Shown one piece after another: positions 1 to 12,155 of a DNA stretch of 64,000 nucleotides (the stretch's first letter is position 1; each line of letters begins with the position of its first letter). The DNA lies in NCBI GenBank assembly GCA_037952775.1, contig JBANAY010000003.1, positions 3,720,001-3,784,000 on the forward strand, written 5' to 3'. Both the position numbers and the translations under genes were made by a program. A model generated the notes under the pieces. It was not told where the DNA came from and did no database searches. It saw nothing but the letters and a program-made list of their open reading frames with translations. Origin of the DNA: Clonostachys chloroleuca (lineage: Eukaryota; Ascomycota; Sordariomycetes; Hypocreales; Bionectriaceae).

Positions 1-409
1 ATAAAAATAAAAAAAACCGTTTGTAATGACTGTTGGTGGGCAACCAGTCATTTCCTACCGGGCGCAGGCAATGATAACCGACACAGGACAACCAACACAA
101 TAGCAGTAGCGCCTTTGGAGAGGCGAGGCAACCATTTAGTGCATCTAGTGCTGACCGAACAATGGCATTTTCTCTCACGTCGCGTCGTACCAACTGATGG
201 CACTGCTCCACCCGGCGGTGTTGTTAATGACGGAAGAGTCTGAAATCAGCCTGTGGCCCCTCAGTAAGAAGGAGACGAATCATTGGACCAACAAATATGC
301 AACCCAATAAGGCCTTCCAACATGTCCTCCGACTACTTAAGGACCACCGGGGCCACAAGCACATTCACACATCGACACAACCCTCCAGAGTCCAGACTCA
401 TACGCGGAT
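1..409. other. Intergenic, upstream of first gene
   Basis: No gene could be supported here. Small overlapping open frames start around 283-410 but have no recognisable content apart from the one that becomes the first exon of the gene at 410. The stretch presumably holds the promoter of that gene. Confidence 0.5.
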
Positions 410-2511
410 ATGGCGCACAGCCACCAGACCTTCGTCATCGCCGAGGTGGACGGTCTATCCCGCCCTATTGCCGCTCTCAGCCATCCAGACCTCAGCGGGA
501 TGCGCGCCCTAGCCCAGTGCCATCGCCAGCTCCAGATATTCTCCCATCCAAGCAACCGGATTGCCCTCGAGGCGGAGCTCTTCTCAGCCAAGACATTCTT
601 CAAAAACTGGACAGCATCGGACCTCAAGCAACGGAGTAGCTCTAGCTATGATCTACGATCCCCTTTCTCCTTTATCTCCACCTGTTTGACAGTGGGATCC
701 TTGCATCGCACCGACGGTCACCCTCCAGCCGCCATACACGAGCTTCCCTTCAGTCTTCCCTTCGATGACTACCAGAATGGCGGGGGCATCATTGTTATCG
801 ACATCACTAATTTAAATGAACTCAAGTACTGCTTTGCGTTTACTTCAAGTATGACATCCTCCCCACTTCTGCTTCCAGTCTATATTGCAAGCGCATGTAC
901 TGATATCACAAAGGACCTTGCTATTATGATGAGCGCATAAATCCAGCAAGAATAGGGCTACGCTCCCGCCCGCTCTCTGCCAGGCAGTATCTTTTAACAT
1001 ACTATTCGGAACATGACAAATTTCTACAAGAGCCGCGGTCCGTGGCTATAACTAGAGGACTGGAAAGATGGCCCATCATTGATGTGGTTAGTCTTGCAAG
1101 TAAGGCCGACTTCAACAGGGAACATGCCATGGAGTTTAAGTGACTGATTCAACAAACAGATACATGGCCTGGGGGGAGGTGGAATATGTCGCCTCTGCAG
1201 GCCCAGTCCGTAGGTAAAACAGAAACTCCCGTAACTGGCCCTCGAGGATTAGTTGAGCAGACTGTCGACAAGATGATGAAAGCTCTCCAATCATCTTCAA
1301 GTACAGTCGACCTCAACACAATCAAACAAGAAATGTCACATTTTCCAGGGCTCAAAAAGCTTGTCCGGGACTGGTTTTGTGAAAACTCACACCTCGTGGA
1401 CGGATCTCCTACTACCCTCTCTCTCATCTCACTGGCGTACGAAGGAGAACAGATTCTCGACTGGGGCTATTTCCCCTTTCTTGAATTTTCCTCCCTGGAA
1501 ACCCTGCTACAAAATCCCGAGTTTCAGAACGTCCACACGATCAGTCTCGCCACGCCCCGAGCCAGTGATAATCATCCCAAACGACTATGGCCCGTCCTCT
1601 CTACACTCCCAAACCTCAAAACCGTCTGTCTCCTAGACCCGCTCTCCGTCAATGGATTTGTTACCTGCGAGCCTTTTATCGAGCTGGCCCAGTCCGACCT
1701 CAACATCCGCCTCGACAAACTCACTATAACCGCACCCTTTTACCACTCCATGCACGAAGAAAGTTGGATCTCAGACGACACCTCTCCCCCATTACTCACA
1801 CCGTCCTTCCCCATTGCTCAACTCCTCGTGCACCACGAGAGATCAAAAATCTTCGACCTTCCGCAGTACGAGTACTTCTCCCTCGGCGACGCCCTCCTCA
1901 GCCCCGTCAGGCTCCTCACCGGCTTGTTCCAGTACATGAGCATGATGCGCTCCCTCCTTTTCGTAACCGGCGGGACTACCGCCCTCAATGTGTCCGCATG
2001 CTTCGCAGCCAGCTCCTCGTCCCTCGCTCCAACGCAGTTCGGCGAGATCGGCCCTCTCCCTGCCCAGATTTACAAGTACGGCCTCATGGCCGGCCGCGAA
2101 GTAGGCCACCGAGGTAAATTCTCCTCCATGAGAGACCTCCAGCCCATGCAGTGGACCGTCCTACTGCGCCAGATCCGCTCCTCCACGTTCCAGTACGCGT
2201 TCGTCAGGGCCAGGAAGATGATACGTATCAAGGAGGCCATACAGGACCGCAAGCCTATCGAGCCCGAGATGATTGACGTCTTCAACATTGAGGATTTCCT
2301 TCGCGAGACGGCACCGGATGTTGATGTGGGCGATGTGCAGAATTTATATAGCCAGTTATTGACCGAAGGATTAGACACAAGCAGTGTGTTGACCTTGTTG
2401 GATTCACAAGAGGCGTGCATTCTGTTAGATGAATTCGTCGACAAGACGGAAGAAGTGGACTTTATCAAGCAGTTCATGGGACAGCCCGCACAGGTCGTGT
2501 ACATCAGATAA
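410..2511 (+). CDS. Hypothetical protein, three exons
   Basis: I do not recognise this protein. The model is exons 410-848, 914-1099 and 1160-2511, about 658 residues. Intron 1 (849-913) has donor GTATGA and a TACTGAT branch just before the CACAAAG acceptor; intron 2 (1100-1159) has donor GTAAGG and acceptor AACAG. Both are phase 1, and the joined frame runs uninterrupted from the ATG at 410, which is why three separate open frames are treated as one gene. The N-terminal 140 residues include a short glycine/isoleucine beta-like stretch (GGGIIVIDIT). The long last exon is leucine-rich with many short hydrophobic segments and ends in an acidic helical tail. No signal peptide, zinc cluster or catalytic motif is visible. 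A structural or F-box/LRR-like fungal protein is possible but not shown. Confidence 0.6.
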
Positions 2512-2894
2512 AGTCGACCACTCTTCCAGTTCACGAGAATCCAGGCTAGCGTTTTGCTATTTTCTCTTTTCGAGGAGGTTTAAAACCGGATAATGATCAT
2601 TTGATACTTTGCTTAAGAGTCTTCGCAAGTATAGAAGAGAAATCTCTTTGGAACAGAAATCTTTTTTATGTCTAAAAATTATCAAACGGTATTGCTCCGC
2701 ATTGCTTGCCACGCATGTATATATTCCTTTGACCAAAACAATCGCTATCCAGGACTCCGCAAACAACCTAAAACTCCTCTCCAGATGCTGTAACAAAGTA
2801 AAGGAGTGTAAGTCAAAGAAGACATTATATTGTTCATTAGGGGTCATTGACCACATTATTCGTGAGCTGTTCCTGTTGTTCAGGAATTCCACCA

Positions 2895-5800
2895 CTATGC
2901 TCCATAAAGATCAGAAGGCTGAAGCGACTGCAAAGGACGCCCCATGTTCGATCCTATACTTCGCCACTCATCCCAATCCCAATTAGAGGAGCGGGATTCG
3001 TCAAACACGTATTCATTGATTTCCGATGCCTGGGTGTCTATGTCTACGGCAAGCTTCACTCCGCCCGTGGTTGATTCGGCATCGCTTTCGGTACGTGCGC
3101 GTTTCGGAGGGTCGATGCTGATCCTGAGATCAGATTCCCCGCCCTCTTCAATCAATGAGTTCCACAGGTCAAGGAGAAAGGCTTTTCCATTGCTCGAATC
3201 TGAGGCATCGTTTGAGTTGGCCGCCTGTTTGGGACCCTCGTCTTGTTGAGCAACGGATGGAGTAGACTTGGTTGCTTCAGCTGAGATAGCCGGGGTCGCC
3301 TCATCGATCAGAGTGGAAACGAGGTTCATGATTCTCTGTTGCAACTTGTCATCCTTGGGAATTGGAGAAGCTGTTACCATCACATGGTTGGGTTTGATGA
3401 CGGACCCAGGCCGCATTGGTACAGGAGCCCCAGTAACTACAGCGCCCTGCTTCGTCATTGTCGACTGTACAGTATGTAGACTCACTGGCCGACTCTCAAC
3501 CTCCACCTTTATCGGTGCGACTTCCACTGCCGAAGACCCATCCTCAGTCGTGGTAACTTCAGTAGTAACAATAGTAGGCACCTTCAAATTCATGGACTCT
3601 TGCTTTGCCGGCACTGGTTCAGGCTCAGATGAAGGACACTGCTCAACTTCTTCCAGAGGCTCGATCTCGTCAATTCCCTGCTTTGGCTCAGTGGGCACTG
3701 GCTCACTTGGCACTGGCTGAACTGCCTGTGGATCAGCTGCCTGATCAGTAGCCTCCTCACTGACCGCTGCAGCAGTTTCCGCGCGCGGCGACGCTGACTC
3801 GTAGCCAGAGTCATCTTCAAGCTTTTTGTGCCAGTTCTTGATTCGTTTACGGAGGGTAAATAAAACCCCCTGATGTCATCCACAATCAGTCGGTCCCGGC
3901 TCATGTCTTTCAAGTCGGGGAAAAGAACGGTGAGGCGGCTGTGGTAGTCTTTCAGATCTTGTACATCTGTTTTTCCTTCATCGTTCAAAGATGCCAGGAT
4001 AGAAGCCACCTCTCCGAGAACTGTCACAAGTTGGGGATCAATTTCTGACAATGACTCAGCCACAGATTCATCAACCGATGAATCATCACCAGGCAAGACA
4101 TCGCTCGCAGCCTCTTGAACAGGTGAATTCTCGATAGGCGGTTCATCGACTGGAGAGCTATTGACGGGAGAATCATGGATTGAGGCATCAGCAATTATTG
4201 GTTTGTTGACGGGTGCGTATGCTGTAGCTGGAGAAGGCGTGTTGGATAAAGGGACGGGTTTGGATGCAAGTTCAACAGGGGAATATCCGATAGGCGACGC
4301 GACTTCAATGAGCCCAAAACAGCTGCGGGCACTATGTGCCCTCGCTAGAAGTGTGGGTTCCTTTGCCCCAGCTATCGCAACTGATTCTTCGAATTCTTTG
4401 GAAGAGCATCTCGCAAAGGGAAGGGGGTCTAGGGGCGGAGAGAAGGGAGACGGGCTTCTACTAGATATCACCGATGTGCGGTCTCTGGATTCCACCATGG
4501 AAGCACCCAGAAAGTCAAGCTCGGGGGCAAGCGAAGGCGAGGTTGGATGGTCTTGGGCTGTGGGAGTTACTAGTTCATCCGGAGCTGAACTTCCGTTTTC
4601 ATTCGGATCCGACGGCAGGGAAGATTGAGAGGTGTCTGCCAATTCAAAAGCTGGCGGGGGAAGCACATCGACTCTTCCCGGGGGTCCCGCTGAGACGTCT
4701 AATATTTCAGATTCATGAAACGGCGAAGGAGCTCGGCCAGGTAGACCCGAGAGTGGTGCGTCAAGATCGCTAACGCACGAGTTGGAACGAAACCGCCCAC
4801 GTATCGGGGCAGACTGAGAACCAGTAGGTGCATCGGTGTCGAAGGGTCGAGACCTTGGACCGCCCCAGCTGCATTGGCGCGCCGACTGCGATTGGGTTGG
4901 CGTCGTCACCCTCTGCATATTGATGAGGCTGAATGATCCTTCTTGCGGCGATGCCTCGGTGACGCTGAGACCAGGAATCTTGGATTCGCTCTTCATTTTC
5001 CGGAGCAGAAGTTTGGGTTTTGCAATTCCAAGCCACTTCTGTTTCGCTGTTGGTGTCTCTGTGATTGGTTTTTGTTTCGCTGTCGGCGTCTCTGTGATTA
5101 GTGTATCGGATACCGGTGACTGTGAAATGTCGTCTTTGCCATCCAATGTATTCGAGCGGCCGTTTTTCGCTCCGAATAGGCGGCCAAAGCTTAGCCGCGA
5201 CCTAAGAACAGGAGGTGGAGGCGACATCAATGAATCATGAGGATTTTCATCGTCTGCATCGCATGATGATCGGGCTGCCACAATTGCAATAACCTCCTTG
5301 GCGGTATCCGCATCGTACTTCTGGTACTGAGAAAGGTTTCTCCGTAGGTTGGTCTCAGCTTCGATGGGCATCGACGCATGCCGAAGCAAAGCTTGCTTTA
5401 AAATAGTCTGCTTCTCAAACTGCCCTCCCTCCAACTCGGCTCTGAACGATTTCGGTCGGGTGACAGATGTATCCTCTTCTCCCAGGATGCTAACAAGCAG
5501 ATCCTTCTTCGATTGAATAAAGGCGATTTCATTCGTGGGGTGCGAATACTCGAATCCGGGTGGTAGCCGACGTTTAAACACCTCTGCTCGGATGTAGTCG
5601 CCAGAGAGGTCAAATATTGTTGCAAACAATCCCAGCGTCTCTTGATATTCGACCCAGTCCGCCTTCATTTTCTTGCAGAGCTTCCTCTTGCCATTCAAAG
5701 CGAGTTTGCAATACTCGAATGAGTAGCCAAACGCATACTCTCCCAGGTGCGCTAATGACAAGGCATGGAGAAAGTTGTAGATGATGAGCTCATCATCATC

Positions 5801-7106
5801 CTTCACCCTAGCCAAATCCTTGACCAGTAGTTCTGCCTGTCGCCAATCCCCTTGGAGGAAGTAGCACAGAGCAAGCTGGGTCTGTAGTTGGCGCCGGCTC
5901 ATTTGCGTTGACTCCGTTTCTGTCCCTCGGAAAAGAGCGTCGTTTAGATATTCAGCAGCTTTAGCATACTCCTTCTTCCAAATGCTTGCCGCGGCCAACT
6001 CGCGCAGTCCATCCAGATATTCTTGTTCGAGTTCGTCATCACCACCATCATCCTCCTCACCGGCAGGTCCGGCATACTTAGTGCTGACAGGTCCCGATGC
6101 ATCAAGGATACCGCGGGCGTCCTGCTCGGTTTTGTCTTGGGAGCTGAAAACAGAGGAAAAACTCGTCCGGGCGCTTCGCAGGGGGGTCGGGGCGAGGTGC
6201 GCAGAATCCATTTCGGGTGCCTCTAGATTACTCGTATCAAATACTTCGTCCTCGGCCGGCTCGTGTGGCGCGTGATGCGGAGTTACATCGTGACTTTGGG
6301 GTGTGTCGATCGCGGAACTGGTGGTATCGTGGAAAGCTCCGGCCTCTTCAGCTAGCTGCCGCACGTTCTGCGATATTAGGCTGTCTGCTTTATTTGCACC
6401 CTTGGCGCGGCGAAAACCCCCCACAGGTCGAGACGAAGCGTGTAGGGACTCGTCGATCGATGCTTGGAGATGGTCAAGGTCGCCACGGACTTGGCCCTCG
6501 GGGGCATTTGCTCGCAGCGCAAGGCATCTAAGTAATGTAGCACGTTAGAGTAGGAACTGGTGCTGGAGGAAGAAGTTGCGGACATACAGGGTGATTACTT
6601 GAAGCATGGTCTGGAATGCCAAGTTGAATAGACGGATTTTGTCACGGTAGGTTGTAAACTCCTCCCCGAAGATGCTGAGATCTATCGAGCTCTTCGACTT
6701 CCAGCCAGCCCCTCCCGGGGACAATTCCCATATCTTGTCCACCAGCTGGCCTAACTCGCGAAGAATTATATGGCAATTTGCCAGGGCAGAGTCGCATTGG
6801 CGCGAGAGCCCATCGTGAACGGGGGCAAGGTCGGACTTGTCGCATTTCTCGAGCGCGTCGCCGATATCTTGGAGGGGGACAGGAAGGTCGGAGAGTTCTT
6901 CGCAAAGGCCAGCCAGGCGAGTGTCGGTAGTGCGCGGCTGGGCGATATTTCCAAGAGCCGTCGTCACCTGTCCCGGAGTTAGCATCCAATCCACCAGAAA
7001 AAAACGAATGTCTAGGTTAGACGGCGAAGGGAAGGGTAAGAAGACATACTATCGCAGCTGCCTGGGTCAGCGTGGTCGTGAACGAGGAAATGGAATGGGG
7101 ATCCAT
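2895..7106 (-). CDS. Large TPR-like fungal protein
   Basis: Four exons on the minus strand: 7106-7050, 6967-6588, 6527-3929 and 3869-2895, giving about 1336 residues. The ATG at 7106 starts an MDPHSISSFTTTLTQAAAI segment, the type of opening common in fungal STAND/NACHT-like N-terminal domains, followed by a helical region (about residues 20-140). Around residues 250-430 there are repeated paired helices resembling TPR units (for example LALCYFLQGDWRQAELLVKDL). The rest is long, Ser/Pro-rich and probably disordered, with many SP motifs. Intron 1 (6968-7049) and intron 2 (6528-6587) have GTATGT donors and CTAAC branches. Intron 3 (3870-3928) has a weak GTTCTT donor but restores a frame otherwise broken near 3870. 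The first residues look like signalling or NLR-type fungal proteins, but no NACHT domain is present. Function unknown. Confidence 0.6.
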
Positions 7107-8830
7107 GATGCTGTGATCCCCAGCCGGGCGCCAGCAAGTCGTAGGAGGACCCTATGCTCTGGATGAAATCGTCGCGTCGACTTAGGGAAAATCCGCGAGA
7201 ACAGCGCAGAAGTCCTCATTCATGATCCCCCAAACGAACGAACAAGCAAGGCAGGGAAGTTTAAGGAAATTGGAACCCAAAAATGATAGAACCGAGATTC
7301 AGATCAGAGCCCTAGGAACGACCCGTGCGTTGCCTGCGGGGGGAGGAGCAAGAGCAAGGGATGGGCCAACAGCTGAACAGGGCGCTTCGTTGACGGCACT
7401 GGTCTGGGCGGTAAAACAACCTTAGCGAGGCTCACTAACGGCAATGGACACGCGATGATGATTCTTGCAAGGACCGATCGGAAGAGGGAGCCCAACTCTG
7501 CCTCGCAGGCGAGTGAGGGCCTGGGGCGCAGCGCCTACCGCCTGTACACAGTATTGCAATGGGTGCCGCCAAGCGAAGACCTAGGCGCCGAGACAGGCAA
7601 ATTCCAGGTTTGGATCCTTCCCTCCTGCGTTAGCCAGAAATTCCAGGATGCCCCGCGCATTACGAATGACGTTGGGTCGGCTCCGGGGCTGAAACTCGAG
7701 GTGCATTTCGCAGGCAATGCAGCGAGGTCTTCGGTAGTGGGCTGTGGCCTGTTTGGGGGGGGCAGTGCGGTGGGCGACGATTGGACGGTGTAACCGCTGT
7801 GCGTAATACGTGCTCTCGAGGTAGTCTTGTCTGAGTCTCGTCTGGCAGATGGATCCTGGTAAGCGGCATGCCAGGCCAGGGTAGGATGGTAGGGCCGGGA
7901 CGTTGGTGAGAGCTGGGCTGGGCAAGGCGGGTGCCAAAACCATCCTCTGGCCACTGCGCCACCCACACATCCCTTCGTATTAATTAGGTCGGCAGCACTC
8001 GATTGGGACCTGTCTCACCTGGTCTCATCCGCTAGAACGGACGGCCCCCAAGCCCAGCCAAACCTTGCCCACACATGCCGGCCGGTTACGTAGTAATACT
8101 ATGCAGTTGGTTGTGCGGCCGAAACTGCAGGCAGCGCTTGTGAACGAGGGTGGAGGTGATCATCGTCTGGCCCAGCCCACCGCCATCGTGATGAGCGCGG
8201 CTCAGACACGCTGCTGGTGCATATCTGCCCGCCGGTTGCGTCAAGAGCTCCGGCGAAGGATTTAATTTTAGACCTTTTGCTGACTGTTGGTGCTTCCTTC
8301 CAGCAGCGGCTGCACGTGACTGCGGTTGTGGTGACTAATCACCCTCGCTCGGCCTGCTGCCTGCACCGTGTCCGCCATCGCCAGTCCGTCCTCGTCGCGC
8401 CCATGTCCATGCCCATGTCCTGGCCCCCAGTCCTGGCCATATCGGTGGACTTAGTAATATAAGCAGTTGGGATTGCCTCGAAATTGAAGCATTGCTCGCA
8501 AGTGAATTTTAATTGATTGACTCTGACTGCGCTGAGGCCAGGATAATCAATTGCCAGCCTCCAGCCCCACCACGCACTTGGTCCAATCGTCTGACCCAAG
8601 CTGCTTCTCGAAAACCTGCACCGAACCACCGGCCTGCCTATTTGACTCGGCTGGTCATTGATCAATTATGCCCCAACTGCTCTGCCCGGCGATCACCTCT
8701 GCAGCGGCCCCGAGATCGTTCCCTGGGATTGAGGCAGTCAGTCCCTGATTCGATTCATAGGCCAGACACCGACGCCGTGCCTCTCTGCCTGCGCACTTAA
8801 GCCTCGTTCTCGTTCCCGTCCTGTGGGACA
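7107..8830. other. Intergenic, divergent promoter region
   Basis: This 1.7 kb separates two divergently transcribed genes. Short open frames exist on both strands, but none shows a domain, a plausible intron chain or a good start context. It has a G-run near 7758 and no repeats that I could see. Confidence 0.5.
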
Positions 8831-11213
8831 ATGGAAAGTCCAGTGGACCCGGCGACCAGTTCTCGCTGGCCGCTGCTCAAGGTCAATGTATGTAGGGTAG
8901 CACGTCCGATGAGGCCATCACCACCATAGCCAGGCACGCATGCTGATCCATCGTGTGTTGTTCAAATCTAGAAGCAAGGCTCTCCCAGCCCACCGTCGTC
9001 GGGCCGCGACGATGCAAGCGAGACCAACTGCAGCCGCTGTGCTCAACCGATCTTCGAGTGCACCTGCTTTGAGACCATCCTCTCCCTCTCCGGGTTCGTT
9101 GCCCTACCATACTACGCTGCCCGTGCCACCCCTGCCTGTTGTCCGCAAGTGAGGGCATCCTTTCGGTGTGTCGCTGCTAACCGGCCCCTAGGGAAAATTT
9201 ACCTGTCTCCGAGCTAAACGACATGCTGAAACGCATGGATATGAAGCTCGATTCGTTGGTTCAGACTCAAGGCCAATTGCAAAGTTCTCCCACTTACCAA
9301 CGCAGCCACCTATCACCTCCTCCCAGCTCCAAGCCGCAAACGCCGGCTACAGTCTCATCAGTTTCTCTTGAGCCTCCTCCTACGCCCCTGCCCGCCTCGC
9401 CCCTCTTTTTCGACACTGGTCGAATTCGGGAGGAGATAGCTTCTGCCCAGAAGCACGCCATCGACCCTCAACATCTGCTGGCATGGCCATGTTCCACACT
9501 CAAGTTGAGCAAGAGGGAGCTTCGATACCCAACAGAGCTGGAGATTAATCGCCCCAAGATATCAAAACAGCTACCGCAGCCCGTAAATACAGGTCAGTCT
9601 GCGATGGGAGAAAGCTTCTTGTCTCAAGTCCCCATGTCGCAGCTCCACCGGCTTACACAGCTGTACTTTTCACATTTCCACCCTTCCTGCCTCATTCTTG
9701 ATGAGAACCACTTCTACTCGAGTGTCCTCAATCAGGCCATAAACATCAACTTCGCAGAAAGCATGGACACGTGTGTCGTCTTGCTGGTTTGTGCATTGGG
9801 CGCTGTTGCTGCCCGGTTCCTGGGATTTGATGAGTGGGGGACGGAGAGCAAAGAGAATACTGGATTCACATTCTTCTCTCTGGCCCAAGACATGCTTCGT
9901 GACCTGGAGACAGCCGACTGGGCCAGTGTCCAGTGTTTAGTGCTTTCGGGGTATGTGTGTCTTGTGCCAAAGTCCGACATCCCAACTGGGATATGCTCTC
10001 ATCAGTCCAGTACTGACACATGGTCCCAAATAGGTTGTTCTACACTTCCAAACTTAGACCATACGATGCCTGGCGTTGTATCCACCGTGCTTGCTGCTCG
10101 GTCTTAATCTTAGTGCGATTGTAAGAAGACCCCCCCCCAATAGTCAAGTTTCTCCTAGTCTCATCCCTTACAGGCAAGATCGTCTAGACGCCCATGAGGT
10201 GCAGCTCCTTTGGATTACCTATCTTCAAGAAAGGTACCCCTCCCAATCCACTCCTCAACCCAATTAAGAAATACCCGCTAATGGATAGCAGTCAATTACT
10301 CGCTGAGTATGATTTTCCGTCGAGCGGGTTGGGCAAGGTTGCAGGCAGTTTCCTTTTGCCCATTTCTCCAGACACTGCGACGGACCCTCGCCTTGCTCAA
10401 TATCAGTTCTATTTCCTATCTTTGATTACAGTGAGGAAACTCGGCAACAGAATATTATATTACATGTATAGGCGAGGTATGATCTCAAAGCTTATTGTTC
10501 CCTACTAGTCCCTCGCTGCTAACAAGGTCCTAGATAAACAACAAAATCACGATTTCAGAAGCCCGATAAACTCCCCGGCTTTTGACCGCCCTAGCATGTT
10601 TCTCTCGGCCTCTCGATCTAGAATAGAGGAGCTAAACAGACAGTTAGAAGAGTGGAGAGAAGGCCTTCCCGATTGTCTCGAGTTTCCGGCCTACTCCTCC
10701 TCTCAAGATGTGTCCACAGGTCCCTTTGAACCTCGGCCGGCCGAGGAACGATTACGTGGGCACCTAATGGCACGATACTACCATATCAAATCCATTCTGT
10801 ATCGACCTTTTATATACCGAGCATTGCATTATGACTATACTTCTACAATGCTCTCTGAGGAAGACCTAGAGGGTGCTCGAATAGCAGTCCGCTCTAGTTT
10901 CCTATCAACCTATCACAGCGGACTTTTTCACGAGCCCTTGCCTCTAGTCCTGAACCCCCTTAGTTCTTGGAGAAGGTATGTTCCCTTTCCCCTCTGCCCC
11001 TACTTCGAAAGTCACCAGCCGCAGATGCTCACGGGAAACAGTTTATTTGAGTTGGAAGTACAAATCGCATTTTGCAAAAAGCAGGACAGGACCAACTTTG
11101 CTTTACCCAGGGAGTGGAGGATGACCCGTCGGCTTCGGCAGAGGGTCGCGGCTGATGCATCTCACTCCTGCCCTACTGTGTGGCGGGATAGTGAAGTCCT
11201 CGGCCGCGTGTGA
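8831..11213 (+). CDS. Fungal-specific transcription factor, partial zinc cluster
   Basis: Fungal_trans-type regulator (PF04082-like middle homology region). Proposed exons: 8831-8881, 8972-9093, 9192-9950, 10034-10120, 10174-10233, 10289-10476, 10534-10975, 11042-11213, about 626 residues. The later introns have good GTATGT/GTAAGA donors and GCTAAC-type branches, and the joined frame gives family-typical sequence such as LRPYDAWRCIHRACCS and QLLAEYDFPSSGL. In exon 2 the second half of a Zn2Cys6 cluster is clear (C-x2-C-x6-C, cysteines at 9029, 9038 and 9059). The matching first half (C-x2-C-x6-C with basic residues) is not found upstream in any frame. The first intron (8882-8971) has a poor donor, so the N-terminus is the weak part. 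A coiled coil (MLKRMDMKLDSLVQTQ) follows the cluster. Target genes unknown. Confidence 0.6.
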
Positions 11214-12011
11214 TACCTATGATCACATTTATGTTTCATATACGTTTGTTAGTTAGATTTGGAAGGAAAAAAGACTTGTACTAATATGAACTGTCACCAC
11301 AACATAGCGAGCAGGGATTTGGAATTCATGGCATGGGTTAATATGAAATAGATGACTGTTATACGTATTTATCATGCTTACGATAACTTTTGATCGCAAT
11401 ACCGCAATTCTCCCACCGCTAGTTACGGCCGTCGAGCGTCAGCGAGGTAAGACCTATCGAAGTGGATCACTCTACCCATGAGTTGTGAAAACTGACGTGG
11501 CGGACGCTTCAGAGTCAAGTCGGCTGTCGTTATCCAAGCCGTGGGGAAGGTGATGCTAGCAGCTTCTCCTTTCCAAAAAGCAGCATGCCACAAAATGCAT
11601 CTACCTTAGCACGTTGTTTACCTGCTTGGACTTGGTGTTTACGTGAAGGAACACCTTCAAGAGTTAAAGAAAACAGGGTGAAATCCGCCGCCTGGGGAGT
11701 CTGGACGGAACTCCTCAATCTTGGGCAAACTAATCCTCCCCGTCTGGGGTTGGCAGCTTCTTGGCGTGCATATCGCTCCCTGATCGGTATTAAGCTTTTC
11801 ATGCCTACGTAATGGAGAAGCATTATTTCCAGTTATACCCAATCCCCTCAACCGACGTCGGAGGCGGGGAGCCGAGATCTTTGTAAACAACGATTGGGAG
11901 TGGAAGATTCCCGTTCACTCTATGACTGCATCCACATCACTGCCCCTTGTCTTGGACGTGCACTTTCTAAGAGTGTGACTGCAAACCAGATCTCACCATG
12001 CACGCTCCTAA
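11214..12011. other. Intergenic
   Basis: No gene supported. An ATG with good context at 11998 opens a 19-codon frame that ends before the MFS gene frame begins; it may be the remnant of that gene's N-terminus. Confidence 0.4.
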
Positions 12012-12155
12012 CATTGAGCCCGACTTAGTATTGGAGCATGGGTCAGATTCAGCCTAGACGTATTAGCACAAGAAAAGTCGGTACACCATCCAGTACCCCC
12101 AGCAGTTCCCCGGGAACGGAATCCAGACGATGAGCCTACCGTCCACTTACTTGGT

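Noticed and set aside
9149..9191. Alternative intron for the first transcription factor gene (donor GTGAGG at 9149)
   Set aside because: It would be only 43 nt and uses a frame without any zinc-cluster residues; intron 9094-9191 keeps the C-x2-C-x6-C half-cluster in frame and has a GCTAAC branch.
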